A stretch of DNA of 64,000 nucleotides, taken from an uncultured SAR86 cluster bacterium. Its GTDB lineage: Bacteria > Pseudomonadota > Gammaproteobacteria > Magnimaribacterales > D2472. A program made the translations under genes and the position numbers. The notes under the pieces were generated by a model. It was given only the letters and a program-made list of their open reading frames with translations, was not told the origin of the DNA and made no database searches. Positions 8,926 to 17,351 of this stretch are shown here, one piece after another (positions within the stretch are counted from its first letter, which is position 1; each line of letters begins with the position of its first letter). Location: positions 203,008-267,007 of the forward strand of contig CACHWY010000001.1 in assembly GCA_902583575.1 (NCBI GenBank). Direction: 5' to 3'.

Positions 8926-10206
8926 TTATTTATTTTTAAAAAAATCTAGGATTGTTTTTATATCAGTGATTGGATTTGTTGAACTTTCTCCATCTCTGCC
9001 TTTTAATTCAACCTCTTTATTTTCTAGATAATTTTTACCCACTATGATGTTTAAAGGTATACCTATTAACTCTGAATCTTTTATTTTTGTACCATACCCA
9101 TCTTTCCTATCATCTAGTAAAACCGAGTAACCCATTTTAATTAATTCTTCATAAAGATCTATTGATGCAGAGGCTATCTCCTTATTTTTATCATGCCCAA
9201 TTGAAATAATATTTATATCAAATGGTGCAATACTATGTGGCCAAATAATTCCTTTATCATCAAAGTTCTGCTCTATTGCTGCTGCAACCAGTCTAGATAC
9301 ACCAATACCATAACAACCCATATATAAAGTAGATGCTTCCCCATCAGAGTTGAGGACATTTGCTTTCATTGATTCAGCATATAATTTTCCTAATTTAAAA
9401 ATATGTCCAACTTCAATTCCTTTTTTAATTTGTATTGTTCCTTTTCCATCTGGAGATGGCTTGCCCTCAAGTGAGCTTATATCTTCGCCATCCTTTAATA
9501 AAAGTTCAGTATTAATAGCAAACTCTGAAGAATCACTTACTGCAATTGTATCTTCACCATTTTCTGCTAAAACATGAAATTCTTCTGAACTGTCACCGCC
9601 TATTGAGCCTGAATCTGCTGAAGATATCTTGTATTCAAGACCAATTCTTTCAAGAACTTTTTTATACGTTTCCCTCATCAGTATGTAAGTTTCTTGTAAT
9701 GATTCTTCATCAATATTGAAACTATATGAATCTTTCATTAAAAATTCTCTTCCTCTCATAATTCCATATCTAGGTCGAACCTCATCTCTAAATTTGGTTT
9801 GTATTTGATATATATTTAAAGGTAATTCTTTATAACTCTTTACGTTATCTCTTATGATATCTGTAATAACTTCTTCATGAGTTGGACCTAGGCAGAAGTC
9901 TCTTTCATGTCTATCTTTTATTCTTAATAATTCTGGTCCCATTTTTTCCCATCTATTAGTTTCTTCCCATAACTCTCTTGGCTGTACCATCGGCATAAAA
10001 ACCTCTTGAGCACCTGAAGCATCCATTTCTTCTCTAACTATAGTTTCTATCTTTTTAAGTACTTTTAAACCAAGTGGGAGCCATGTATATATTCCTGATG
10101 CAACTTTTCTAATCATTCCTGCTCTTAGCATTAATTGATGGCTTACAATCTCTGCTTCCTGAGGCGCATCTTTTAGAGTGGGTATTAGTAGCTTTGTAAA
10201 TAACAT
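8926..10206 (-). CDS. proS: Prolyl-tRNA synthetase lacking the INS editing domain
   Basis: Class-II synthetase charging tRNA-Pro. It has motif 1 (RKVASGIYTWLPLG), the TxE loop GPTHEEVITDIIRD, motif 2 (FRDEVRPRYGIMRGREFLMKDSYSF), motif 3 (GCYGIGVSRLVAAAIEQN), and the anticodon-binding domain with LLDDRKDGYG. At 426 residues it is about 145 shorter than E. coli ProS. The whole loss falls between about residues 232 and 248, where the roughly 180-residue INS (Ala-tRNA-Pro editing) domain is replaced by a short linker before PSPDGKGTIQIKKGIEVGHIF. This architecture is usual in alphaproteobacteria, not gammaproteobacteria. It is divergent from the fmdB-like gene. Confidence 0.96.
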   Translation of the reverse strand: MLFTKLLIPTLKDAPQEAEIVSHQLMLRAGMIRKVASGIYTWLPLGLKVLKKIETIVREEMDASGAQEVFMPMVQPRELWEETNRWEKMGPELLRIKDRHERDFCLGPTHEEVITDIIRDNVKSYKELPLNIYQIQTKFRDEVRPRYGIMRGREFLMKDSYSFNIDEESLQETYILMRETYKKVLERIGLEYKISSADSGSIGGDSSEEFHVLAENGEDTIAVSDSSEFAINTELLLKDGEDISSLEGKPSPDGKGTIQIKKGIEVGHIFKLGKLYAESMKANVLNSDGEASTLYMGCYGIGVSRLVAAAIEQNFDDKGIIWPHSIAPFDINIISIGHDKNKEIASASIDLYEELIKMGYSVLLDDRKDGYGTKIKDSELIGIPLNIIVGKNYLENKEVELKGRDGESSTNPITDIKTILDFFKNK

Positions 10207-10237
10207 AGTTTATAATTTTATCTTTTTTTGGGGATTT

Positions 10238-10528
10238 ATGCCTATTTATGACTACAAATGTTCAAATTGTGATTATAAGCTTGAAGTAATACAAAAGATT
10301 AGTGACAAGCCAAAGGTAGTTTGTCCTAAATGTAATAAAAAAAGCCTCAAAAAACTCATATCGGCTCCGTCTTTTAGATTAAAAGGAGGTGGCTGGTATG
10401 AAACAGACTTTAAAACAGGAAAAAAGAAGAATATTTCCTCAAATGAGTCATCAAATAATGATAAATCAACAAAAACTTCACAATCAAACCCCAAGAAAGG
10501 TCCTAAACAAGATAAAATTAAAGATTAA
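10238..10528 (+). CDS. FmdB-family zinc-ribbon protein
   Basis: Small protein of 96 residues of the FmdB/CxxC-CxxC-SSSS regulatory family. It begins MPIYDYKCSNCDYKLEV, and the two CxxC knuckles (YKCSNC and VVCPKCN) should bind zinc. The family block KKLISAPSFRLKGGGWYETD follows, then a low-complexity Ser/Lys/Asn tail. I chose ATG 10238, preceded by GGGG, because it starts exactly at the family N-terminus; 20 further residues upstream would be non-homologous. A -10 hexamer TATAAT lies at 10211-10216. It sits 13 bp before aspS, a common arrangement in proteobacteria. Its function is unknown. Confidence 0.88.
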   Translation: MPIYDYKCSNCDYKLEVIQKISDKPKVVCPKCNKKSLKKLISAPSFRLKGGGWYETDFKTGKKKNISSNESSNNDKSTKTSQSNPKKGPKQDKIKD

Positions 10529-10541
10529 ATAGGTAATTAAC

Positions 10542-12308
10542 ATGAAGTCTCATTATTGTGGTGAAATAACATCTTCAAATCTAAAGGAAGAAGTAACGAT
10601 CTGTGGTTGGGTGCACAGAAGAAGAGATCATGGTGGGGTTATCTTTTTAGATGTAAGAGATATTAAAGGAATATGTCAGGCAGTAGTCAACCCAGATAAC
10701 AAGGAATCTTTTAAATTAGCTGAATCAATAAGAAATGAATATGTAGTTCAAATTAATGGCGTTGTACGAAATAGGTTGGAAGGAACTATTAATAAAAATA
10801 TGCATACGGGCGAAATTGAAATAGAAGTAAAAAATTTAGATATTCTTAGCAAGGCGAACACACCAGTATTCCCAATTGATGAATACCAAGAAGTAAATGA
10901 AGATGTGAGGTTAAAAAATAGAGTGCTTGACCTTAGAAGGCCAGAGATGAATGAAAGAATAATTACCAGATCAAAAATTACTTCTCTAATAAGGAATTAT
11001 CTAGATAAGAATGATTTCCATGAAATTGAGACACCTATACTAACCAAGGCGACTCCTGAGGGTGCAAGAGACTACATTCTTCCAAGCAGAGTTCAGCCAG
11101 GAAGTTTTTATGCTTTACCCCAATCTCCTCAATTATTTAAACAATTACTAATGATGGGAGGTTTGAATAAGTATTATCAAATTGCTAGGTGTTTTAGAGA
11201 TGAAGACTTAAGAGCAGATAGGCAACCTGAGTTTACTCAAATAGATATCGAAGCATCTTTTGTAGAGCAAAAAGAGATTATGCAGATAAGTGAAAAAATG
11301 ATAAAAAATATTATTAAAGAATTCTGTGATGAAACTTTAGATAAATTCGAAGTATTAAATTGGCATGATGCTATGGAAGAATATGGTTGTGATAAGCCTG
11401 ATTTAAGAATACCTCTTAAACTTATTGAAATATCTGATTTAGTAAAAGATGAAGAATTTAAAGTATTTGCTGAGCCTGCTAAAGACCAAAATTCTAGAGT
11501 AGTTGCAATAAGGGTCCCGAATGGAAACTCCTTATCAAGAGGACAAATCGATGATTACACAAAATTTGTTTCAAAACTTGGAGCTAAAGGCCTGGCGTAT
11601 ATAAAAATAAATGATGTTAAAGATTTAGAGAATGGTATTCAGTCGCCTATTCTCAAGTTTCTAAAAAGTGAGACAATCTCAAATATTGTAGATGTTTTAA
11701 AAGTTAAAACTAATGATCTAATTTTCTTTGGCGCTGGACCTCAATCAGTAGTAAATTTATCAATGAGCAGTTTAATAAAGAAGTTAGGAGAAGATCTTAA
11801 TCTTTATAGTTCAAAATGGGCTCCTTGTTGGATTGTTAATTTTCCAATGTTTGAGGAAAATGCTGAAGGAGACTTAACTCCACTCCATCATCCGTTTACT
11901 TTGCCTCAATGTTCTAAAAAAGAGTTATTAGAAGATCCAAAAAAATCTATTGCTTATGCTTATGATGTTGTTCTGAATGGATATGAGATAGGAGGTGGTT
12001 CGCTAAGGATTTTTGATAAAGATATGCAGCAAAGTATATTTAGTATTTTAAATATTTCTAAAGAAGAAGCTGATAAAAAATTTGGCTTTTTATTAAAAGC
12101 CCTTTCTTCAGGATGTCCTCCTCATGGAGGTATTGCATTTGGTTTAGATAGGATAATAATGCTAGTAACAAATACAACTAATATAAGGGATGTAATAGCT
12201 TTTCCTAAAACACAAAGCGCAACATGTTTACTTACAGATGCTCCAAGTAAAGTAGAAAAAGAACAGCTTGAAGAATTAAAAATCATCAGTACTCATAAGG
12301 AAGAATAA
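10542..12308 (+). CDS. aspS: Aspartyl-tRNA synthetase
   Basis: Class-II synthetase of 588 residues, normal for the bacterial form. Order: N-terminal OB fold with CGWVHRRRDHGGVIFLDVRD; motif 1 region VRLKNRVLDLRRPEM; flipping-loop ETPILTKATPEGARDY; motif 2 QIARCFRDEDLRADRQPEFTQID; the bacterial GAD insertion (about residues 280-420); motif 3 GGIAFGLDRIIMLV. It comes 13 bp after the fmdB-like gene and 3 bp before yebC. aspS-yebC-(ruv)-ybgC-tol is a well-known gammaproteobacterial order. Confidence 0.97.
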   Translation: MKSHYCGEITSSNLKEEVTICGWVHRRRDHGGVIFLDVRDIKGICQAVVNPDNKESFKLAESIRNEYVVQINGVVRNRLEGTINKNMHTGEIEIEVKNLDILSKANTPVFPIDEYQEVNEDVRLKNRVLDLRRPEMNERIITRSKITSLIRNYLDKNDFHEIETPILTKATPEGARDYILPSRVQPGSFYALPQSPQLFKQLLMMGGLNKYYQIARCFRDEDLRADRQPEFTQIDIEASFVEQKEIMQISEKMIKNIIKEFCDETLDKFEVLNWHDAMEEYGCDKPDLRIPLKLIEISDLVKDEEFKVFAEPAKDQNSRVVAIRVPNGNSLSRGQIDDYTKFVSKLGAKGLAYIKINDVKDLENGIQSPILKFLKSETISNIVDVLKVKTNDLIFFGAGPQSVVNLSMSSLIKKLGEDLNLYSSKWAPCWIVNFPMFEENAEGDLTPLHHPFTLPQCSKKELLEDPKKSIAYAYDVVLNGYEIGGGSLRIFDKDMQQSIFSILNISKEEADKKFGFLLKALSSGCPPHGGIAFGLDRIIMLVTNTTNIRDVIAFPKTQSATCLLTDAPSKVEKEQLEELKIISTHKEE

Positions 12309-12311
12309 TTT

Positions 12312-13049
12312 ATGGCTGGTCATTCAAAATGGGCAAACATAAAACACAGAAAAGCAAGACAAGATGCTTCAAGAGGTAAGGTTTGGACTAAAGTAATTAG
12401 AGAAATTACAGTTGCAGCCAAAGATGGCCCTGATCCAAATGACAATCCAAGGCTGCGATTAGCTTTAGAAAAAGCTAATTCAGCAAATATGCCAAAAGAC
12501 ACAATTAAACGTGCAATTGAAAAAGGTTCTGGTACAGGAGAAACAGGCTCACTAGAAGAAATCATTTTTGAAGGATATGGTCCTGGAGGAGTAGCAATTT
12601 TAGTCGAAACAATGACTGATAATAGAAATAGAACAGTTTCAGATGTAAGGCATGCATTTTCTAAATTTGGTGGAAATCTTGGAACAGATGGTTCCGTAGC
12701 TTATTTATTTAAAAAACTTGGAATTATTCATATTGATAAAGGCTTTTCTGAAGAAAAATTAATGGAATTAGTTATTGAATCTGGTGCAATAGATTTCACA
12801 CAAGAAGATGATTTTTTTGAAGTGACTACAGAAGCAAATGATTTTAATAATATTATAGATTTTTTTAAAAATAATGAAGTTGCTTATATAAACGCACAGT
12901 TAACTTTGAGGGCTGAAACTTTAGTAAATCTTGACCAAGAAATGTCAGAAAAAGTTTTAAATATTATGGAATTTATGGATGATCTTGATGATGTTCAAGA
13001 AGTTCATACAAATGCTGAATTCCCAGAAAATTTTGAGGTAAAAGATTAA
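12312..13049 (+). CDS. yebC: YebC/PmpR-family protein
   Basis: Member of the conserved YebC/TACO1 family (245 residues). It begins with the invariant MAGHSKWANIKHRKARQDA and contains DNPRLRLALEKANSANMPKDTIKRAIEKG and GYGPGGVAILVETMTDNRNRT. Family members were described as DNA-binding regulators (PmpR) and more recently as factors helping ribosomes through proline-rich stretches; I cannot choose between these here. It ends 2 bp before the TTG start of the PD-(D/E)xK gene. In many relatives yebC is followed by ruvC-ruvA-ruvB, which are absent here. Confidence 0.95.
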   Translation: MAGHSKWANIKHRKARQDASRGKVWTKVIREITVAAKDGPDPNDNPRLRLALEKANSANMPKDTIKRAIEKGSGTGETGSLEEIIFEGYGPGGVAILVETMTDNRNRTVSDVRHAFSKFGGNLGTDGSVAYLFKKLGIIHIDKGFSEEKLMELVIESGAIDFTQEDDFFEVTTEANDFNNIIDFFKNNEVAYINAQLTLRAETLVNLDQEMSEKVLNIMEFMDDLDDVQEVHTNAEFPENFEVKD

Positions 13050-13051
13050 TT

Positions 13052-13477
13052 TTGTCTATTAATTCTAGAAATAAAGGCGCAGCTTTTGAAAGGCAGATTG
13101 CAAATGCGCTTATTGAAGATCTTAACCTTCAAAATCCGGTTAAGAGAATTTTAGAACAAACGAGAACGAAAGAATTACCAGATTTAACGCTTGGAACTTG
13201 GTGTATTGAGTGTAAAGCCTATGGCGCTGGAGCAGAACCAAGACCGGACTGGTGGGAGCAAGTTCTTGCATCATCTTCTGGGCAGGGATTAAAACCTGCT
13301 CTTGTATATAAATTTAATAATAGACCTATAAAAGTTAGAGTTCTTGCTAATTCTATTAATAAAGAAATTAAAAATAATTTAGTAACGGTTGATTTGTTAT
13401 GGCCAGATTTTATTCAAATAATACTTGAATTATTTCAAGAGGATATCGAACTGCATGAGCAAAACTATCAAGTGTGA
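13052..13477 (+). CDS. PD-(D/E)xK nuclease, candidate Holliday-junction resolvase at the ruvCAB site
   Basis: Protein of 141 residues with a PD-(D/E)xK layout: N-terminal helix NKGAAFERQIANAL (Glu13), then ELPDLTLG (Asp44) and WCIECKAYG (Glu53-x-Lys55), then a helix with WWEQV and a strand ALVYKFNNRPIKVRV. This resembles archaeal Hjc and small phage PDDEXK resolvase-like nucleases; RuvC begins with a different RNase H-type motif that is absent. It starts at TTG 13052, 2 bp after yebC, with GAGGT about 12 nt upstream, and overlaps ybgC by 23 bp, so it sits inside an operon. No ATG occurs in frame. Many gammaproteobacteria have ruvC-ruvA-ruvB in exactly this slot. The nuclease fold is well supported; the Holliday-junction role is inference. 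Confidence 0.72.
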   Translation: MSINSRNKGAAFERQIANALIEDLNLQNPVKRILEQTRTKELPDLTLGTWCIECKAYGAGAEPRPDWWEQVLASSSGQGLKPALVYKFNNRPIKVRVLANSINKEIKNNLVTVDLLWPDFIQIILELFQEDIELHEQNYQV

Positions 13478-13865
13478 AGATTTAAAATTTACAATATATG
13501 TAGAAGATACTGATTTTCAAGGCTTTGTGTATTATGCAAATTATTTAAGATTTTTTGAAAGAGCTAGATCCAACTTCTTGTCTAATAACAATCTCTTTCA
13601 AAAGAAATTTATTGAATCAAATGCTGCATTTATTGTTAAAGAGGTCCATATAGAATATTTTGCTCCAGCTGAACTAGGAGATGAAATAATTGTTCAATCT
13701 ACAGTAGAAAAAAAATCTGATGCAAGAATGGTATTCTCTCAGTCAGTAAAAAATTTAAACAATAATAATGAATGCGCAAAAGGTTTGGTTGAGGTTTGTT
13801 TTATAAATTTGATAACAAAAAAACCACAAAAGTTTCCAGATGATTTATTATTAATTTTTAAATAG
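13455..13865 (+). CDS. ybgC: Acyl-CoA thioesterase YbgC (Tol-Pal associated)
   Basis: Hot-dog fold thioesterase of 136 residues, the usual first gene of the tol-pal operon. The 4HBT active-site segment YVEDTDFQGFVYYANYLRFFERARS is complete, including the catalytic Asp in EDTD and the YYANYL helix. I chose ATG 13455 because family members start about 15 residues before that motif; AGAGGAT lies just upstream inside the preceding gene. It overlaps the PD-(D/E)xK gene by 23 bp and precedes tolQ by 9 bp. In E. coli YbgC acts on short-chain acyl-CoA and binds acyl carrier protein. Confidence 0.93.
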   Translation: MSKTIKCEDLKFTIYVEDTDFQGFVYYANYLRFFERARSNFLSNNNLFQKKFIESNAAFIVKEVHIEYFAPAELGDEIIVQSTVEKKSDARMVFSQSVKNLNNNNECAKGLVEVCFINLITKKPQKFPDDLLLIFK

Positions 13866-13874
13866 GAAAAATTT

Positions 13875-14543
13875 ATGGACGATATTTCAGTATTAAACCT
13901 CTTTTTAGAAGCAGGAATGGTTGTAAAAATTGTAATGTTTCTTTTATTTATTGCTTCTGTTCTTTCTTGGATAGTAATTGTAGAAAGATATAATTTTTTT
14001 AGAAGAATAAAAAATATAAATAATGAGTTTCTTAAAAAATTCTGGAGTGGAAAGGATTTAAATAATCTTTATAAAGAAATTTTAAAAAGCGAATCACTAT
14101 ATGGAGCAATGAATTTATTTAAACATTCATTTGAAGAATTTAAAAACATAGACTCTGAGAGAGACATTTCTGAATTTGATCTGGAAAGCATCAATAGGTC
14201 AATGAGGGTTTCAATAGCCTCTGATGAAGAAGAAATGAATAAACATCTACCTTTTTTAGCTAATGTAGGATCTGTAAGTCCATATGTTGGTTTGCTTGGA
14301 ACAGTATGGGGAATCATGACCTCATTCCAAGGTCTTTCTGATGCTACACAAGCAACTATAAATGCAGTCGCTCCTGGGATATCTGAAGCGCTAATTGCTA
14401 CTGGAATGGGATTATTTGCAGCAATACCTGCAGTAGTTGCGTTTAATAAATTTACCTCTGAATCGGAAACAATCAGTCAAAGTACATTGATATTCGCAGA
14501 GGAGCTTGCTAGCATTTTTTACAAAGAGTCTATAAAAAAATAA
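13875..14543 (+). CDS. tolQ: Tol-Pal system protein TolQ
   Basis: Inner-membrane subunit of the proton-driven TolQRA motor that pulls the outer membrane inward during division. The 222-residue protein has TolQ/ExbB topology: a first membrane helix at about residues 15-36, a cytoplasmic loop, and two later helices in the conserved region LANVGSVSPYVGLLGTVWGIMTSF and ISEALIATGMGLFAAIPAVVAFN. Its stop overlaps the tolR ATG by one base (TAATG). It is the first motor gene after ybgC. Confidence 0.96.
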   Translation: MDDISVLNLFLEAGMVVKIVMFLLFIASVLSWIVIVERYNFFRRIKNINNEFLKKFWSGKDLNNLYKEILKSESLYGAMNLFKHSFEEFKNIDSERDISEFDLESINRSMRVSIASDEEEMNKHLPFLANVGSVSPYVGLLGTVWGIMTSFQGLSDATQATINAVAPGISEALIATGMGLFAAIPAVVAFNKFTSESETISQSTLIFAEELASIFYKESIKK

Positions 14544-14965
14544 TGATCTATAGACTAGCTAAAAAAAAGAATTTAAAAGCTGAGATCAATGTTGTGCCAT
14601 ACATAGATGTCATGCTTGTCTTGCTAATTATATTTATGGTCTTATCACCATTATTAATTCAGGGGATTGAAGTTAATTTACCTCAAACTGATACTACAAA
14701 AATGAGTGTTCAAAATGAGCCACTTGTAATTTCTATTGATAAAACAGGAAATTATTTTATCAATGTTGGTGATGAGTCACTTTCTATAGATCTTGAAGAA
14801 TTAAAAAGAAAGTCTAGGGTAATCTTTGATGCTAATCCTGAAATCGAAGTTGTTTTTCAGAGTGACAAAGATGTTTCATTTGATTACGTAGCAAAAGCAA
14901 TGGCTTCAGTTCAAAGTGTAGGGATTACCAAGATAGGTATTGTTACTTCCGGTTATGAAAGTTAA
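14543..14965 (+). CDS. tolR: Tol-Pal system protein TolR
   Basis: Single-pass inner-membrane protein of the TolQR proton channel. The 140 residues have ExbD/TolR form: N-terminal KAEINVVPYIDVMLVLLIIFMV, in which the Asp of YIDVMLVLL is the proton-carrying membrane residue, then a periplasmic domain with GIEVNLPQT and DKDVSFDYVAKAMASVQSVGI. It begins on the last base of the tolQ stop, and its 3' end overlaps the tolA start. Confidence 0.95.
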   Translation: MIYRLAKKKNLKAEINVVPYIDVMLVLLIIFMVLSPLLIQGIEVNLPQTDTTKMSVQNEPLVISIDKTGNYFINVGDESLSIDLEELKRKSRVIFDANPEIEVVFQSDKDVSFDYVAKAMASVQSVGITKIGIVTSGYES

Positions 14966-15581
14966 TAAAGTCTATCTTGAAGCCTCATTTGTATCTTTTA
15001 TGATTCATGCTTCCATAATTTTGTATTCACTTGGGTTTTTTTATTACGAAAGCAATCAAAGGTCTGTATTGAGCAAGCCAATAAATGTTAATTTAATTTT
15101 TCAAGAAGAAGTTCAGAAAAAAATACAATCATCCCAACCTCAAAAAAAAGTTATTGAAGCAAGTGCAGTTGAAGAGGTTAAATTTCAAAATGAAGAGGTT
15201 AAAAATACCATATCATTTGATTCTCTAATAACCTCGATAAGCGTAGAAGAGTTATTAGAAGAGGAAATTTTAAATAGTCAAACTTCAGAGCAAAATCAAG
15301 TGGAGCTATTTAGTTCCTTAATTATTCAATCACTGCAATCAGCATGGCGGAAGCCTATGAATATCCAAAATGGCCTTATATGCGATATAAGACTGACAAT
15401 AAATAAAAATGGAAGGGTCGTAAATTCAAATTTAATTAAAAGTAGTGGAAATATAAGGTTTGATAATTCCGCATTAATGGCAGTAGAAAGAATTGAAACG
15501 TTTAATTTTTTTAATAGAATTCCAACAAATATTTATCAATCTAACTTTAGAAATATAGTAATAACATTTAATCCATCATGA
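14955..15581 (+). CDS. tolA: Tol-Pal system protein TolA, compact form
   Basis: Inner-membrane protein linking TolQR to periplasmic TolB/Pal. About 208 residues: an N-terminal membrane helix (about residues 10-29), a short Gln/Glu/Lys-rich middle (about 50-110), and a TolA/TonB-like C-terminal domain with AWRKPMNIQNGLICDIRLTI, NGRVV and FDNSALMAVERI. E. coli TolA has 421 residues with a long helical rod, so the rod is largely missing here. Start is uncertain: ATG 14955 is used; TTG 14940 would add five residues. It overlaps tolR by 11 bp and tolB by 4 bp. Identity rests on the C-terminal domain and operon position. Confidence 0.88.
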   Translation: MKVNKVYLEASFVSFMIHASIILYSLGFFYYESNQRSVLSKPINVNLIFQEEVQKKIQSSQPQKKVIEASAVEEVKFQNEEVKNTISFDSLITSISVEELLEEEILNSQTSEQNQVELFSSLIIQSLQSAWRKPMNIQNGLICDIRLTINKNGRVVNSNLIKSSGNIRFDNSALMAVERIETFNFFNRIPTNIYQSNFRNIVITFNPS

Positions 15582-16837
15582 AAAAGATACTAATGTTATT
15601 AATTTTTTCAAATATTTTATTGTCAGAGCTGGTATTGGAGATTACCCAGGGGACAGAAGATCCATATAAAGTTGCAGTAATACCATTTAATGGCGATAGT
15701 TCTATATCAAATACAATTAATCAAATAGTAACAAATAATCTTAAAAGAACAGGCGAATTTAAAGTTTTCAATAACAAAAAATTATTATCTCAACCGCAGA
15801 AAGAAGTAGAAATTATTTTTAATGATTTTAGGATTTTAGATATTGATTATTTGATTCTTGGAAGTATATCCAATAGTGATAAATTTAATACTTCAGTAGA
15901 ATACCAAGTTTATGATATCAAGAAGGGGTCTAAGATTAGGACTTCAACTGTGTTTGGGATCCCAAATAAGGATAGACAATTAGCACATTATATAAGTGAT
16001 GGAATATATGAAGAAATAACTGGGATAAAAGGAATTGCATCAACAAAAATTTTATATGTAATTGAGAATAAGAACTTTAATCTTGTCATTGCTGATGCAG
16101 ATGGAAAAAACGAACAAGTATTACTTGAAAGCTCGGAACCAATTATTTCACCAGCCTGGTCGCCAGATTCAAAGAAGGTCGCATATGTTTCTTTTGAAAC
16201 TGGTATGGCTAAGGTTTTTATTCAAGATATTGCAACAGGTGAAAGAGAGGTCGTAATTGAAAATAAATTTCAAATAAGTGCGCCATCATGGTCTCCAGAT
16301 GGTAAATTTTTATCTATAACGATGTATCAAGATGGCAATGCAGAAATATATATCTTAAATTTAAAAAATAAGAATTTAACTAGACTAACTAATCATTATG
16401 GGATTGATACTGAATCAACATGGTCCCCAAAAGGTTCAAAAATAATGTTTACATCTGGTAGATCTGGAACACCACAGTTATATGAGATAAATTTGAGAAG
16501 GTTCAATGCTAGGCCAAAAAGATTAACTTTTGAAGGTAATTATAATGCCAAGGGCTCATATTTGCCTGATAACCAAGGTATTATTTTTGTACATAGAGAA
16601 AATACTAAGTTTCAGATTGCTCTAAAATATTTTGATGAAAATTTTGTAAGACCGCTCACAGAATCTCAAATGGATGAATCGCCTAGCATTTCACCTAATG
16701 GAAATGTTATAGTTTATGCTATTAAAGATAATGGAATGGGATTGCTTTCTGGAGTAACTTTAAGCGGAGCAAAATTTAGGTTACCTGCAAAACAAGGCGC
16801 TGTAAGAGAGCCTGTCTGGTCAGGATTTTTAAGATAA
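15578..16837 (+). CDS. tolB: Tol-Pal system beta-propeller protein TolB
   Basis: Periplasmic TolB of 419 residues with a signal peptide (about residues 1-16). The N-terminal anticodon-binding-like domain carries YKVAVIPFNGDS. The six-bladed propeller repeats the PAWSPDSKKVAYVS-type motif, seen as APSWSPDGKFLSIT, ESTWSPKGSKIMFTS and SPSISPNGNVIVY. The TolA-binding segment at the mature N-terminus is present in outline (LEITQGTEDPYK). It overlaps tolA by 4 bp and precedes pal by 16 bp. It cycles between binding Pal and TolA. Confidence 0.97.
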   Translation: MKKILMLLIFSNILLSELVLEITQGTEDPYKVAVIPFNGDSSISNTINQIVTNNLKRTGEFKVFNNKKLLSQPQKEVEIIFNDFRILDIDYLILGSISNSDKFNTSVEYQVYDIKKGSKIRTSTVFGIPNKDRQLAHYISDGIYEEITGIKGIASTKILYVIENKNFNLVIADADGKNEQVLLESSEPIISPAWSPDSKKVAYVSFETGMAKVFIQDIATGEREVVIENKFQISAPSWSPDGKFLSITMYQDGNAEIYILNLKNKNLTRLTNHYGIDTESTWSPKGSKIMFTSGRSGTPQLYEINLRRFNARPKRLTFEGNYNAKGSYLPDNQGIIFVHRENTKFQIALKYFDENFVRPLTESQMDESPSISPNGNVIVYAIKDNGMGLLSGVTLSGAKFRLPAKQGAVREPVWSGFLR

Positions 16838-16853
16838 TTTAATAGGAGTGAGT

Positions 16854-17348
16854 ATGTTTTTTTCAAAGAATAAATTTAATTTTATAATTTTAGTAATTTT
16901 TATATCTTCTTGTTCGACTATGAATGTTACTCAAGAACAAGTTTCATCAGGTAAGGTAAAAACAGTTAAAGCAACCTCATCGGCAGCTAGCGAAGGCTTT
17001 ATTAATTATGATAGTAGGGCTGTTTTTGCAAATGCAACAATTTACTTTGAATTTGATAAATCTAACCTAACTAGCAAATCAATACAAATTCTTAAAAGTG
17101 CAGTTAATGCGCTAGATGAAAATGATTCAATTTCAATTACACTATCTGGTCATGCCGATGAAAGAGGGACAAGAGAATATAACTTAGCTTTAGGGCAAAG
17201 AAGAGCAGAAACAGTTAGTGACTATCTTGTTTTAAATGGTATTAACAAGAGTAGAATAACAGTTAAGAGTTATGGTGAAGAAAAACCAGCTATATTGGGT
17301 CAGGATGAATCCAGTTATGCAAAAAATAGAAGGGTAGAAATAAACTGA
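16854..17348 (+). CDS. pal: Peptidoglycan-associated lipoprotein Pal
   Basis: Outer-membrane lipoprotein of 164 residues that grips peptidoglycan through an OmpA-like domain. The lipobox ISSC gives acylated Cys20. The OmpA domain shows IYFEFDKSNLT, LSGHADERGTREYNLALGQRRAETV (the Asp and Arg that bind diaminopimelate are present), and KSYGEEKPA...NRRVEI. I chose ATG 16854, 5 bp after AGGAG; an upstream GTG at 16848 overlaps that ribosome site and is unlikely. Confidence 0.96.
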   Translation: MFFSKNKFNFIILVIFISSCSTMNVTQEQVSSGKVKTVKATSSAASEGFINYDSRAVFANATIYFEFDKSNLTSKSIQILKSAVNALDENDSISITLSGHADERGTREYNLALGQRRAETVSDYLVLNGINKSRITVKSYGEEKPAILGQDESSYAKNRRVEIN

Positions 17349-17351
17349 TAA

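Noticed and set aside
10178..10237. Upstream extension of the FmdB-like protein
   Set aside because: It overlaps the proS start on the opposite strand and is not family sequence; MPIYDY is the standard N-terminus.
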